A DNA stretch of 64,000 bases from Amaranthus tricolor (GCF_026212465.1 NC_080055.1:20421569-20485568), one strand, 5' to 3'. Counted from the stretch's first letter, positions 24,521 to 40,908 are shown. The notes: a model not told the origin generated them from the sequence alone. Numbers and translations are program-made.

Positions 24521-24607
24521 AAACAGCTACCCAAACTCCTGCAGGTCCTTCAAAGGTATACAAGAGCTGATGGTCTGTACTCTCTTGGCCACTGACCCTT
24601 TAAGCAG

Positions 24608-25258
24608 CTACACTTGTCCTTTATACTCAAATTCCATAACCTGATTTTTAAAATCCCATTTCACCACTCCTAATCTTTTCAACCATTGGATTCCTAACAC
24701 AACATCACAACTTTCAAAAAGGATAACCCACATATCAGATTTGTAAGTGGCTTGATGAATCTTCCACTCAAATTCTTTGCATATGGCTAAACAAACCATT
24801 TGATTACCATCAGGTATGGTGATGCCCTGTTGAGGCATGTGCTCCACCTTTACACCTAGCCTCCTGGCAGCCACCGTGTCCAAGAAGTTGTGTGTGCTCC
24901 TTGAGTCAATCAAAATATGGATTGGTTTGTCCTTATAATATCCTACCATCCTCATAGTTCTGTACCCCTGACTACCACTTAAGGCATTCAATGAGATATA
25001 AGGTTCAGTGTCCCCCATTTTTTCCTGTATATCTTCCTCCTCATTCCCCAAATCGTCACTACTTTGTTCCCCCACACCAGGAATCTCAATGCAGAATAAT
25101 TGGGTTTGCTTCAATTGGCAACTATGTCCCCTTTCATAGGGTTGATTACATCCCTTTTTTTGCTTTAATTTCCTTTCTACTTCTGTAAGGGTGACAAATT
25201 TTCTTCCTATATAACCCATTCTTTGATACCCTCTAGAATTATTTCCCTTAATTCTGTT
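24608..25258 (-). pseudogene. Protease region of the Reina-like element, altered active site
   Basis: Within this frame the retropepsin-like active site reads HILIDSRSTHNFLD, where the family normally has D-S/T-G. The Gly is replaced by Arg, so the protease should be inactive. GIQWLKRLGVVKWDF further on matches the C-terminal part of the same domain. The apparent N-terminus of the open frame (up to 25306) is translated from an inverted LTR fragment and is not genuine. Confidence 0.75.
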
Positions 25259-25395
25259 TGTTATAGGATTTAGTTGGTTGTCAGTCACGTGAGCAGCTCG
25301 TGTCATAATGTCTTGTATTAGTTTGTTTGTTATGACAGTTGTATTCTGTTTTCAGTTAGTTACTTTGGGCGGAAAATGTTGTTGTTATTCCTCTT
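25259..25395 (+). repeat. Inverted LTR fragment inside the element's own gag-pol
   Basis: On the plus strand this begins TGTTATAGGATTTAGTTGG and follows the first roughly 137 bp of the element's LTR (compare the reverse complement of 26445-26581). It is opposite in orientation to the two flanking LTRs. It keeps the exact TG terminus at one end and is truncated at the other. Confidence 0.85.
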
Positions 25396-25455
25396 AATTA
25401 ATCCCCCATTTAATCTAGGCTTGTTGCCCACCATTGCCTTCTTGATAAACCCCCC

Positions 25456-26204
25456 TTAAGCATGTCTATAATTTGCTTTCATAGCTAAATTATTTGACTC
25501 TTTGAGTCTAGCATACTCAACTGCTGATGCAATGTCCTTAGGATGGAAGGCTCTTACAAAGAGCTTCACTCTAGGACTCAACCCACCCATAAAACTATCT
25601 AGGAAATATGAATCAGGAAGTTGAGGGTTTCTTTGTATCATGAGGGACCTTAAATGCTCAAAAGAATCCATGTAATCATCAATAGACCCGTGTTGTTCTA
25701 GTTTATTAAATTCCTCCACCACATTATCTTCCAAATGTTCCTTAAAACGAGCACAAACATCAAGAACAAAATCCTCCCACTGTACCTTTTTTCTAGCAAG
25801 AAAATAAGAGTTAAACCAAGATTCTGCTTTGCCTACCAAGTGGATTGATGCAAAGTATACTCTCGATCATCAGGTATTTTACACAATGAAAAATACTTCT
25901 TTGCTTTCTTTATCCGCATTCGAGGATGACTACCATCAAAGTGAGTAAATTCAAGTTTTGGAACATACCCAAATTGTTTTTGGTGAGTATTTCCCCAAAT
26001 GAGATGTGGTGGTGTGCCCAAGATGTTGTTCTTCAAAGCTCCACGTTCCATTCTTGACTGTTGGGCCATATGTTCCTCCAACTTATGCCCTAAAGAAGTG
26101 TGTTGTTCTTCAATCTTGCGCACTAAATCAAAGAGTTGAGTATAGCGCTCCTCCAAATTCTTAACTGACTCGTCCATTGCACGAAATTTTGGGACGGTAA
26201 CCAC
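25456..26204 (-). pseudogene. gag of the Reina-like element
   Basis: 25833-26204 begins MVTVPKFRAMDESVKNLEER and has a coiled-coil-like N-terminus. 25456-25839 has the capsid-like core (GKAESWFNSYFLARKKVQWE, YMDSFEHLRSLMIQ, FMGGLSPRVKLFV). The two overlap in different frames, implying a frameshift near 25835. No zinc knuckle is seen before the inverted LTR fragment. Confidence 0.85.
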
Positions 26205-26239
26205 TGGTTTGTTCTCCGCCAGGACTGCTCTAATACCAA

Positions 26240-26581
26240 TGCAATAGCCAAGCTATTGTTGGGCTGATTACTATGATGATGATTGTTAGGAAAGATTGAA
26301 TAAGAAAAGAAAGAAGGGAAAGACTAAATACAAAAGATAGAGGAAGATAGAGTTTAGAAAGAAGATATGATGATTGATCTTATTACTTACTTATCACAAT
26401 ACATCAATTAGGTATATATAACCCCTACATCACAGCTAAATAAAGGGAAGAATAATAATAACATTTCCAGCCCAAAGTAGCTAACTGAAAAACAGAATAC
26501 AACTGTCATTACAAACAAACTAATACAAGACATCAAGGCACGAGCTGCTCACGTGACTGACAACCAACTACTCCTATAATA
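26240..26581 (-). repeat. 5' LTR of Reina-like element
   Basis: Plus strand runs TGCAATAGCC... to ...CTCCTATAATA, homologous to 8320-8676. A primer site TGGTATTAGAGC (minus) lies immediately outside at about 26227-26238. TATATAACCC near 26414 is a TATA-like string in the plus reading. Confidence 0.93.
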
Positions 26582-26586
26582 GAACG

Positions 26587-27125
26587 CAATAAAGTTGGTA
26601 GTTGGGGTATGAAACAATTTCTTGAAATCAAAAGAACATAAACTTAATACTAAAAACTCTCGTGGTGGAAGGTGTCGATTGAGAGGAAGATGTGCCTTTT
26701 TTTCAGCCGAAATCTGCGGTATTTCTCCCTTCTTCGAATCTTTCCCTCTCTATAAATTTCTTTCTTTTGTTTCATTGTAGTGAAAACATGCATTTCATGG
26801 AATCTAATCCCAGGCATAAACCCTAATATTTTTATCATCTTAATGATCATTTAGATTCATTACTTATGTACTATTGCTGATTTTAAAATTTTTGCGAAAA
26901 CGTGTAAATATCTGTATCAATTGAATAGACATTAGGGTTCTTTTGTGTTTTGTATTTTGATTTGAAATTGATTCAAGTTTTATTTTAATTTATTGGATTG
27001 AATTCAATGATATATGTCTTTGTTTTTTAATTAGATTTCCTTATAATATTTTAATTTTTTTTTCATGAACAGTTGATTTACTTTTACATGTCTTCTTAGG
27101 AATTTGTTGTTAGCGTATCAAAAGG
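26587..27125. other. Intergenic, no gene seen
   Basis: AT-rich spacer between the retroelement and the tRNA-Tyr cluster. A short minus frame at 26650-26850 has no recognised domain. Confidence 0.5.
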
Positions 27126-27213
27126 CCGACCTTAGCTTAGTTGGTAGAGTGGAGGACTGTAGTTGGTTAGCAGATTAATCCTTAGGTCACTGGTTCGAAT
27201 TCGGCAGGTCGGA
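27126..27213 (+). tRNA. tRNA-Tyr (GTA), intron-containing, slightly degraded
   Basis: CCGACCTTAGC...GGTCGG pairs fully in the acceptor stem and the anticodon is GTA. A short intron (about 14 nt) follows GTAG, as in plant tRNA-Tyr precursors. Compared with the copy at 34726 it has C-to-T changes in the D arm (GCTTAG, AGAGTGG) and T arm (TTCGAATTC). The T-arm change weakens one base pair and the B box. It may be functional or a recent pseudogene. Confidence 0.75.
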
Positions 27214-27346
27214 TTTGGTTTTATGTTGTTAATTTATTTCGTTCCTTTTCCTTATAGTTTGCCCTATTTCAAATTGATGCCCTTCCAAAAAAATTTGTTT
27301 TGTGTAGGATCTGTATGAATGGACCTGGTAAATTGGTGGGATGGTG

Positions 27347-27368
27347 TGGGCTGGGCTGGGCTGGGTTG
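27347..27368. repeat. GGGCT microsatellite
   Basis: Four tandem copies of a 5-bp unit (GGGCT, with the last altered) between tRNA copies. Confidence 0.7.
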
Positions 27369-27904
27369 GAGACTTCTATAACCTAACAACAATCAAACAT
27401 GACCCAATCCTTATCTGTATGAATAGACATGCTAAATGGGTGAGAATATTCAGAAAGTATGCAATTGATTCTTTTGGAATACTGTGGTGAGTGGTGACTT
27501 AATAAGGCACTAAAATGAACTAAATATTCATTCATATTCAATATGTTGATGGGAGTAGTTTTTTCATAGTCACCTGTTGGCATTGAGATAATGGAAATAT
27601 GGAATGTGGTATTTATCTTGAATAAGTTCATCTCATTGGATGTACCTGCACCTACTACATCTGCAATCTAGAGTTATTACGTGATAGGCTTGCTTATAAT
27701 TTGCATCGACATTTAGGTATTTGAAAGTTATACATATTGGTTTGTTCCACCATAATCTAGTAGGTCAGATTTCATAATGACTGATGTATGGATTTTTAGC
27801 TCATCATTGATCACTGTGAAGCATCATTAACTTATATCGTTATATTCCTTTCAAATAAAATGATATCGGTATGTGATGGATTTTCTTGAGTAAACATACC
27901 AGAA

Positions 27905-27987
27905 CTGACCTAGCTCAGGAGGCAGGATTGTATTTTATTATAAGAATAGATTATCCTTAGGTTGTTGGTTCCAATTCGACATGTTGG
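27905..27987 (+). pseudogene. tRNA-Tyr pseudogene
   Basis: CTGACCTAGCTCAGGAGG.. and TTATCCTTAGG..TTGGTTCCAATTCG still follow the tRNA-Tyr outline. The D loop, anticodon region and T arm have substitutions and deletions, and no GTA anticodon remains. Confidence 0.75.
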
Positions 27988-28632
27988 AGTTTTTAGTCTA
28001 TGGTTATTTCATGTTTGTTAGACATGTTTCTTGTCTTATTTGGTAACGTTTGACTTTTGACAACAATAACTATGCCTGATTGCAACTCTTAAACTCTTTC
28101 TTATATCTTCGTTTCGAATTTTATACTTGAAAGTATGCTCACTCATTCTTTGAAGCATTCACATTTTTGTTACTCCCTTCTTTTTACTATGATTATTTCT
28201 AAAAGCTCAGTATTCTGATTTGATCTATATAGTAGCGCCAGTGCAATAGTTGTTCGGTAAAACTTTCCCATTAACATCAAGGGCACACCTCGATCGCATA
28301 ATGTTTCATTTCCAGGAGCTGCTCTCCATTTCTACCACCGACACTTGTTGGATGTACCCACTACTTTGCAATGTGGATCAAATATATTAATGTTTTATAT
28401 ATTATATAATATATTAATGCCATTATGATTCCATGTTGGGATATCATGTCCTCTTGAAATATCTTTCTATTGTTATATTGTAAATTTTATGTAGCCTTGT
28501 CTTAGCTCAATTTGTACTGTAGCTATTCAAATAGATTATCATTGCTGGTTCTTATCCGGAAGGTTGAATTTTGTAGTTGTTATCTACTTGCTTAGAGATT
28601 TTTGTTGTTGCAACATTGACCGTTGTTGTAAT

Positions 28633-28788
28633 CAGTGGCGGACCTACCTTAGGGCGTGGTAGGTCCGCTGCCCCATCATTATTCGACAAAAGTTATTTTT
28701 TTTCTTTTGTAAAATTTATAAAAAAAAAAAAATCAAAAATTATATTAATAGATATACTTATGACAAAAAAAATCTAGATCTGCCTTTG
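28633..28788. mobile_element. hAT-type MITE, 156 bp
   Basis: The terminal inverted repeat starts CAGTGGCGGACCTA and ends TCTAGATCTGCCTTTG (imperfect). It is flanked by a perfect 8-bp target duplication GTTGTAAT at 28625-28632 and 28789-28796. An 8-bp duplication with CAGTGGCGGA-like ends indicates the hAT superfamily. It sits within the decayed tRNA array. Confidence 0.85.
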
Positions 28789-29380
28789 GTTGTAATTTAT
28801 TATTGGAATTATGGAACCATGTTGGGATATCATGTCCTATTTATTGAAATTTTGAAATGCCTTTTCTATTGTTAATCGTAATTTTTTGTACCCATTGTAC
28901 TGTAGCCGGCCTTTGCGATTGGAGTTTGGTTATTGATGTTATATATATGTATTAGCTATTACTTTCTAGGGCATTATTGTTTAGGATCAAGGCGTTGGCA
29001 ACGTAGTTATAGACATTACTTTTTTTTTTTTTTTTTTTTTTTTGATCAGGCATTACTTAATTTTGTATGGCTCTTAGTGTATGATTGACCACTATGATGC
29101 AACAGTAGTATTGTCTAGTTATGTTTTTGGAAACTAAAATTATATGGTTGTGTTATGAATTTTTCGTTGTTTTATCCCTGCCAAATTAAATTCTGTTGTT
29201 ATATGATGTTTTATGTTAAGCTACAAGAGATGACCTTTCCACAAATTTTCTTACTTAGGCATACTTTTCATCTGATCTGGTGATGTTTACCTTGTAATTT
29301 GTTGCTTACAATACTGGAACCATATTCATTCGGAAGTAGTTTTGTTTTTATTTATATGATTTTCTGTTGATGTACATAAA

Positions 29381-29434
29381 CCAAACTTAGCTCAGTTGGT
29401 TGTGCGGATTCTTAGGTTCGAATCTGGCAGGTCC
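29381..29434 (+). pseudogene. tRNA-Tyr pseudogene, anticodon arm deleted
   Basis: AAACTTAGCTCAGTTGGT joins directly to CTTAGGTTCGAATC and GGCAGGTCC. The D arm and T arm are kept, but the anticodon arm and intron are lost. Confidence 0.8.
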
Positions 29435-29579
29435 AATTTGTTTCTCCTGTGATGTGGTAATGTTGACCATTGTTATAACTTATTAATTAATGAGAACTAT
29501 GAATCCATGTTGGGGCAATGTGTCTCATTGAAATGGAGTTCTATTCTTATATATTTTTTTTTCTGTGTATGGACAGAAA

Positions 29580-29666
29580 CCGATATTAGCTCAGTTGGTA
29601 GAGCGGAGGACTGTAGTTGGTCAAACAGATTATCCTTAAGTTGCTGTTTTGAAGGCAGCAGGTTGG
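29580..29666 (+). pseudogene. tRNA-Tyr pseudogene, nearly full length
   Basis: The D arm (TTAGCTCAGTTGGTAGAGCG) and GGACTGTAG anticodon with intron are kept. The T arm is changed (GCTGTTTTGAAGGCAGC in place of GCTGGTTCGAATCCGGC), destroying the B-box promoter. The acceptor stem has one mismatch (CCGATA/GGTTGG). Confidence 0.85.
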
Positions 29667-30024
29667 ATGTTCTTTACATTTGATTCTTTTTTCCCACTTT
29701 CTGCTCATGGTTGTGTGACTGTGTCGCATGCAGCCACCACAAGCCACCCTATCTATGCTGCTGACTTGAGGTATGTAATAGATTGACTCTGACCCCGTCC
29801 CAAACAGGAAGCTCACAAAAGAAAATTAAATGCAATTAAAATGAAACCATCAGTAGGCTGACTTTGAGTGCTGCTTTCTCCTTTGATCTGGTAATGTTGA
29901 CCTTTGTTGACCTTTCTTATAATTTATTAATTATTATTCAGAGCTATGAAACCAGTTCAAGGCAATGTCTCATCCAAATGGACTGATATTCTTATTTTAA
30001 CTTTCTTTTTTTTTTTTTTTTTTT

Positions 30025-30048
30025 GAGCGAAGGATTGTAGTTGGTCAA
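30025..30048 (+). pseudogene. tRNA-Tyr fragment (anticodon side)
   Basis: GAGCGAAGGATTGTAGTTGG follows the D-stem to intron part of tRNA-Tyr, preceded by a poly-T run. Nothing of the 3' half remains. Confidence 0.6.
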
Positions 30049-30557
30049 CTTAAATTAATAATTAAAGTGTTGAGATATTTTATAAATCCTACATACCCAT
30101 GTATTTTGTTATGCTTGCTTTATTTTGAGCTATTTTTTCAAGCTATAATCATACTATCTTTTCAATCTCATATAGTATAAAACTTGTTTTCTCTTCTTTT
30201 TCAACTAAAATTAACATTTTCTCTTATTCAAACTAATTGTTCCATATATTTATTCGGCATTATCCATCCAATAGCATTTGTCTTTATTTATTCTTAATTT
30301 TAAGTTTAAACAAAAAACAATGTTCGAAAGTGCTTTCTCGATCGTCCCACAAATTTTGCTACACTTATCTTTTTAGCCTGTCTCATTAAATTTGCCTTTT
30401 TTTTTATGTCATTGTCCATATTCTTTTTTTACTTTCATTTATACATTGAATTACTTTTCTTAAATCTGCACAATTTTCTTATTACTTCACAATGATTATA
30501 TTTGTCTTGATTTCCACTATAAATATCTGTAAAATAAATATCTATAAAATAATGTTG

Positions 30558-30591
30558 ACCTTAGGTCGCTGGTTTGAATCCGGCAGGTTGG
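30558..30591 (+). pseudogene. tRNA-Tyr fragment (3' half)
   Basis: CTTAGGTCGCTGGTTTGAATCC followed by GGCAGGTTGG equals the variable loop, T arm and acceptor 3' strand. The 5' half is missing. Confidence 0.75.
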
Positions 30592-30954
30592 ATATTCGTT
30601 ACATATCTTTGTTCTAGGTTTTAAATACTCCTTCCTATTCTAATTAAATGTCTTATTTGCTAATGCACGAATTTAAGAAAATGAGGAGCGAATCATATGG
30701 AACCACATGTTACACGTAAGGAAAAGTAACAATTTGATGACAATAGTGTAAGTAGTTGGATTCTATGACGGTATACGCAATAAGAAAATGAGATAAGAGA
30801 AAATAAGCATTACATGGATTTTCAGGTGATTTGTTGCCTTATTTTTTAGGCATGCTTCATGTTTGTCCTCTGATATGGAAATGTTGACCTTTGCTATAAA
30901 AGGTTTGACTATTTTTTTAGGATTTTCTGAGTTCTCACCTGAAACCAAAAAATT

Positions 30955-31027
30955 GCTCTTGTTGAGAGTCGAACTCAAGACCTCCCGCTTACTAAACGGG
31001 TGCTCTAACCAACTGAGCTACAAGAGC
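30955..31027 (-). tRNA. tRNA-Thr (AGT)
   Basis: The minus strand begins GCTCTTGTAGCTCAGTTGG and forms a complete cloverleaf: acceptor GCTCTTG/CAAGAGC, anticodon stem CCCGT/GCGGG with loop TTAGTAA (anticodon AGT), and T arm GAGTTCGACTC. The minus-strand downstream run TTTTTT is a polymerase III terminator. It is identical in all 73 bases to 33816-33888. Confidence 0.95.
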
Positions 31028-31166
31028 ACATTGTTCCATATTATTTTTCTGCCTTTTCTAATTTTGCAGCTTTATGAATCATGATTCACCTGCCTAAAGG
31101 TGTTTATTCAGATCAACGGATTGATTTTGGGTCATGTGTTTTCGGGTCCGTTTAAAATGGGGTTTG

Positions 31167-31692
31167 TAGGGGTGTAAGTAATTTGGTGGAAAACCGAACA
31201 CCTAACCAAACCAAATCGAATAAGTAATTTGGTTTGACTATATTTTAATTTTGGTTTGGTTTGGACTGAATATTAATTATAATTTGGTGTTCGGTTTGGA
31301 CTCGGTCTAGGGTCCAACAAAACCGAAATGTTAAAGGCATGTTATATCTTCCATTTGATTTGTTTGAATTTTTGCCCTTATTTTTAGATTTTTGTTAAAA
31401 GTTTTTTACTTGTTCAAAATAAAACCCTAAAATTATTATTATCTATTTAGGAGCTTTAGAAAGAATAATTTTGAAACAATACATGCAAATTTGATTTCCG
31501 GTGCAAAATATTTAAATGGTGCAATTTGGTCTATACGGTTCAATTTGGATTGATATTTTAAAAATCAGTTCGGTTCAATTTGGATTATATATATTATGGT
31601 TTGGATTTGGACTGTAAATATCAAAACCGAATTTTATTCGGTTTAATTTGGATTTGTATCGACCCCAAACCAAAATCAAACTTTCACCCCTA
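31167..31692. mobile_element. hAT-type MITE, 526 bp
   Basis: Ends TAGGGGTG...CACCCCTA, with a perfect 8-bp target duplication GGGGTTTG at 31159-31166 and 31693-31700. The interior repeats GGTTTGG/CCAAACC words around the motif TTTGGTTTGG. No reading frame. Target-duplication size and TIR type suit hAT. Confidence 0.88.
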
Positions 31693-31700
31693 GGGGTTTG

Positions 31701-32828
31701 TGTATAGTTGGTTTTAAAAAAATTGTAAATTCATTGTTAAGTCGGTTTGAATCGGGTTCGGTTATAAAATCGGGTGAATATTTGGTTATCACTTTTAAGT
31801 CTTGCGCTGGTGTCTAGTACTTGAGGTGATTCATCCTCAAATTCATGTTCCAAGGTGAAACAATAAGCTTGTGGACTTTGTGCGAGCATTAATGTTAACT
31901 TTTGCCTTAACTTTTTATCATTGTTTGGACTTTGTTTTATTTTACCTTCTTTTTGGTTTACTTCTTAGGCATCTTTTTGGAAAGAATGACCTCTGAGACT
32001 TTAGTTTTCCAAATAGTTTTGTGGGTTCGGATTTATAATACTGTAGTATAATTTCTTATTAAATTATTAAATTATGTACATATTTTATTTATGTGAAAAA
32101 ATAGATAATGTTTATTATTAAAGGTTAATCGAAAATAAACTCTTTCTTAGCACTAATAAGTGTACAACAAAGATAAGATTGCGTATATAGGATCTTCAAA
32201 ATGCACTCTAGGTGGGAGCTACTTAATGACAATGGAGCAATGAAATGTAAAATTTTAAGTCCGTTAAAATTACTATTTGATGTAGTTTATTGTAACAAAT
32301 AGGAATGAAAAAATTTTATTATTATGAAAATTGAATAATGAAAATAGTGATAGAATAGATAAATTTGTAAATATTTGTTATTCTTTGTGTTAGTGCCTTT
32401 GTAACCCTATGTTAGGTTAGCTAAGGAAACTCTTATTATTATTATTATTATAGGAACTGGTTAAGCCCGAACTGTAGTCATGACCATCGTTAATTTATTA
32501 TTGTTTTTAATAATTGGAAACCAATTGCATAGGTGTCTAGATAAGTGAAGTACTTTTTCCGTTTTGTTTTATCTGTTACATAAGAAATTTAAAATCAGTA
32601 TCTTTGTGTTAAAATGACTATTATAACTTATATGTAACAAGCATTTTGAAAGTGTTAAATAAAGAAAACTTTATAATAGAATGCAGGAATTACATAAGAG
32701 TATAGTGTAATCTTCTGACACTTGACAGCAAATTAGCAAAAATTTATTTCTTTTACTAATATGTCAAGTTGAAATTAAAATGGATTTTAGATAAAATTTA
32801 ATTTACCTATTGCTAACATCATAAAGAT
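31701..32828. other. Intergenic, no gene seen
   Basis: AT-rich spacer with a short ATT microsatellite (about 32433-32451). No frame or RNA recognised. Confidence 0.5.
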
Positions 32829-32902
32829 GGTGTCGTGGTGTAGTTGGTTATCACGTCAGTCTAACACACTGAAGGTCTCCGGTTCAAGTCCGGGCGACGC
32901 CA
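32829..32902 (+). tRNA. tRNA-Val (AAC)
   Basis: GGTGTCGTGGTGTAGTTGG starts a full cloverleaf. The anticodon stem TCAGT/ACTGA encloses loop CTAACAC (anticodon AAC), the T arm is CCGGTTCAAGTCCGG, and the discriminator base is A. A T run near 32924-32931 could end polymerase III transcription. Confidence 0.95.
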
Positions 32903-33815
32903 ATTGTTGCTATTTTTAACTTGTATTTTTTTAGGGTTGTAGAATGTGCTTTAGGTATTTTATAGGCTCAGCATTTTGTTCATGCAATTTCAGCTTATAT
33001 AGATTATAGACTAATATTAGGTGCTAACACGCTTTTTTTTTTTTTTTTTTAACTTGATTTTAGAGGCTTGTTGAGAGTTGGTCAGCCTTTTCTGCAAGCA
33101 ATTTTAGAATTCAAACCAGTAACCACTAATCTATATCATTTGATTTGCACTACACGAGATAATTTGTAGTTGGTGAAACAATTAGGATAGAGAATTGAGT
33201 TGAAGACAGTGCCGTTTCTAATAATTTTTGGGTCTTAGGCGAAAAATAAACAAATAACCTTTATTTAAGTAAAGATTCGGTTATTTTTTTCTCCAGTAGT
33301 TCAGTGGTCATACGCTTAACTAAAACAATCAAATGCTGTAAGTTCGATCTATGATAGAAACTACTTATGCAGATACTAATTTTTAATTAATTATAAGGAT
33401 TAACTTAATTTGGGCCTCTTCATGGGCACTAGGCAGTTGCACCTCAAAACTAATCTCAGGAACGACTCTAATTGAATTCCATTACTAAAAATAAAAAGGT
33501 GTAAAATAAGTAATAATGCTAAATAGAAATTTGGTGCAAGTTAAATGAAACGGAAAAGTGAAATTTGAGCTCCGAGCTGTGCATTCTTTATTAAGCTTGT
33601 TCATTAGAAGGACAAAAATTCCATGCCCAGGTTTCAAGCTTTTTTGTACATTCTATAATGTTATACTCCTATCACTTTAATTTAATATGTTAAGCATTTA
33701 TCATTGTTTTTAAAAATTTGACAATATTGTAACATTTGCATGGTTTGTAATATAGATTAAAATGATTAAATACTGACTGATTTGATTTAGTGTAATAATC
33801 AAAAATAATAATTTT
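32903..33815. other. Intergenic with possible MITE remnant
   Basis: A stretch at about 33208-33470 begins AGTGCCGTTTCTAATA and ends AGGAACGACTCT, weakly complementary ends resembling a degraded MITE. A poly-T run lies at about 33032-33049. No gene. Confidence 0.35.
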
Positions 33816-33888
33816 GCTCTTGTTGAGAGTCGAACTCAAGACCTCCCGCTTACTAAACGGGTGCTCTAACCAACTGAGCTACAAGAGC
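33816..33888 (-). tRNA. tRNA-Thr (AGT), second copy
   Basis: Identical over all 73 bases to the copy at 30955-31027, with the same orientation. Flanks differ beyond a few bases (ATTTT before it on plus), so the duplication is old but the gene has been kept. Minus-strand downstream bases AAAATTATT give only a weak terminator. Confidence 0.95.
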
Positions 33889-34725
33889 TTTTTGTTAAAA
33901 AATTGAAAGTTTTTTAACTTCATTCAATTAAACTGTTTTATTGGATCTAAAATTGGTTGTATTGGTCATTTTTTTTGATATATATATTTGAAGTCAAATT
34001 AAACTGTTTTGATATTAAATGTTGTACTAATAAGTGAGGAGAGTAGTATTTTTAGAAATTAGAGCTGTGGGAAACATGTATAAATGAGATGAAAATGTAA
34101 ACTAAATGTTTAGATGAGAATTAATGAAATAGTACATGTTATAACCAGAAATAAAAATTAAGTAAAACTTATAGAATATACTAAAATGAAAAGTGATGTG
34201 AATTTAACGAAAAAGAGGAGAGTATATTAATAATTCATCTATAGGAAAATTCGCAACTATTCTAAAGTTTTTAATAATAAAGAATAGCATTAGGAAAAAT
34301 GGAGGAATTATGACTTTTGATAATTTAAAATGAAAAACTGATTTATTAGCAATGAGTGACAATGTGAACGACTAATGAGTATTAGTTTTAACTTTTATTA
34401 AATGTTTTATCTCATATTCATCCTAATGAATCTATTATTCTCAATACATTTTTTTCTTCACAGTTTTTCATTATCATCAAATATTAATTTTTTAAATGGC
34501 AATAAATAAAGATGAATTTTGATGCCATTTTTACAATTTAATACAAGATCGATTCAAGTGGATTGCCATGAATGGACAAAGTTGCCTTCAACCGATAATT
34601 TTGAATTAAATATTAATTATGCCATTTTAATTTTCAACCCATTTGAATATTCATTTATTTATTTGGAAAATCCGATCCATTTAATATTTTGAATTATATA
34701 TCTACATAACCAAAACCCACAACAA
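33889..34725. other. Intergenic, no gene seen
   Basis: AT-rich spacer, no frame over 60 codons and no recognisable repeat. Confidence 0.5.
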
Positions 34726-34813
34726 CCGACCTTAGCTCAGTTGGTAGAGCGGAGGACTGTAGTTGTTGAAGTAGTTAATCCTTAGGTCGCTGGTTCGAAT
34801 CCGGCAGGTCGGA
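34726..34813 (+). tRNA. tRNA-Tyr (GTA), intron-containing
   Basis: CCGACCTTAGCTCAGTTGG... ends CCGGCAGGTCGGA. All stems pair, the anticodon GTA is followed by a short intron of about 14 nt, and A and B boxes are canonical (GGTTCGAATCC). A run of eight Ts starts at 34814, a good terminator. CAAAA/CAACA strings upstream resemble plant tRNA leaders. It is the best-preserved copy of the tRNA-Tyr family in this window. Confidence 0.95.
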
Positions 34814-35222
34814 TTTTTTTTCCTTTTTCCAATATTGTTTTTTTCCCATATTACTTGACAGAAGCTTATGTTCAAAGCTATGAATATACAATCCAATAAT
34901 AATATATTAATAGTAGTACGTTCTTATGTTTCACTAATTAATTTATGTTTTTTTGTTCCGTCTGGGCTCTCGAGAATCCCTAACGGGAAGACAAGAGGAA
35001 ATTAACGCTTCGTATAAATGATGAGAATCAAACCCGTATACAAACAATAAAACATATATGAGGAACATTGGCACATTGCACAACTTACAAACACAATCCA
35101 AGTACAAACGGTTTTACTAAATTACACCTTATTTAGCAGGATGAAAAACATTCAAGAAACACAATTTAACCGACTTAAAAAAAAGACGTACATTGAGATG
35201 ACACTCGCTTTATCGTATCCAT

Positions 35223-40776
<5,554 letters not shown>

Positions 40777-40908
40777 CGTCTAAACAACAAACACTTTCCA
40801 AATTCAAAGAACAGTTGATCAATTTTAAGTTTCTGGGTTTTTTTGTTTCACCAAATTCAGTACATGAATTATAATTAATTAAGTATAACAGCATGAAGAA
40901 GCGGTGCA

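Larger units (their letters stand above)
8320..26581 (-). mobile_element. Reina-like Ty3/gypsy chromovirus, split by a nested insertion
   Basis: Two LTRs (8320-8676 and 26240-26581) flank the element, with a perfect 5-bp target duplication GAACG at 8315-8319 and 26582-26586. The polypurine tract AAAAAGGGGGATGGAA (minus strand) adjoins the lower LTR. A primer site resembling initiator tRNA-Met (TGGTATTAGAGC, minus) adjoins the upper LTR. Excluding the insertion at 10334-23304, its length is about 5.3 kb. Short LTRs, this size and a C-terminal chromodomain suggest the Reina clade. Coding parts are frameshifted and dead. Confidence 0.92.
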
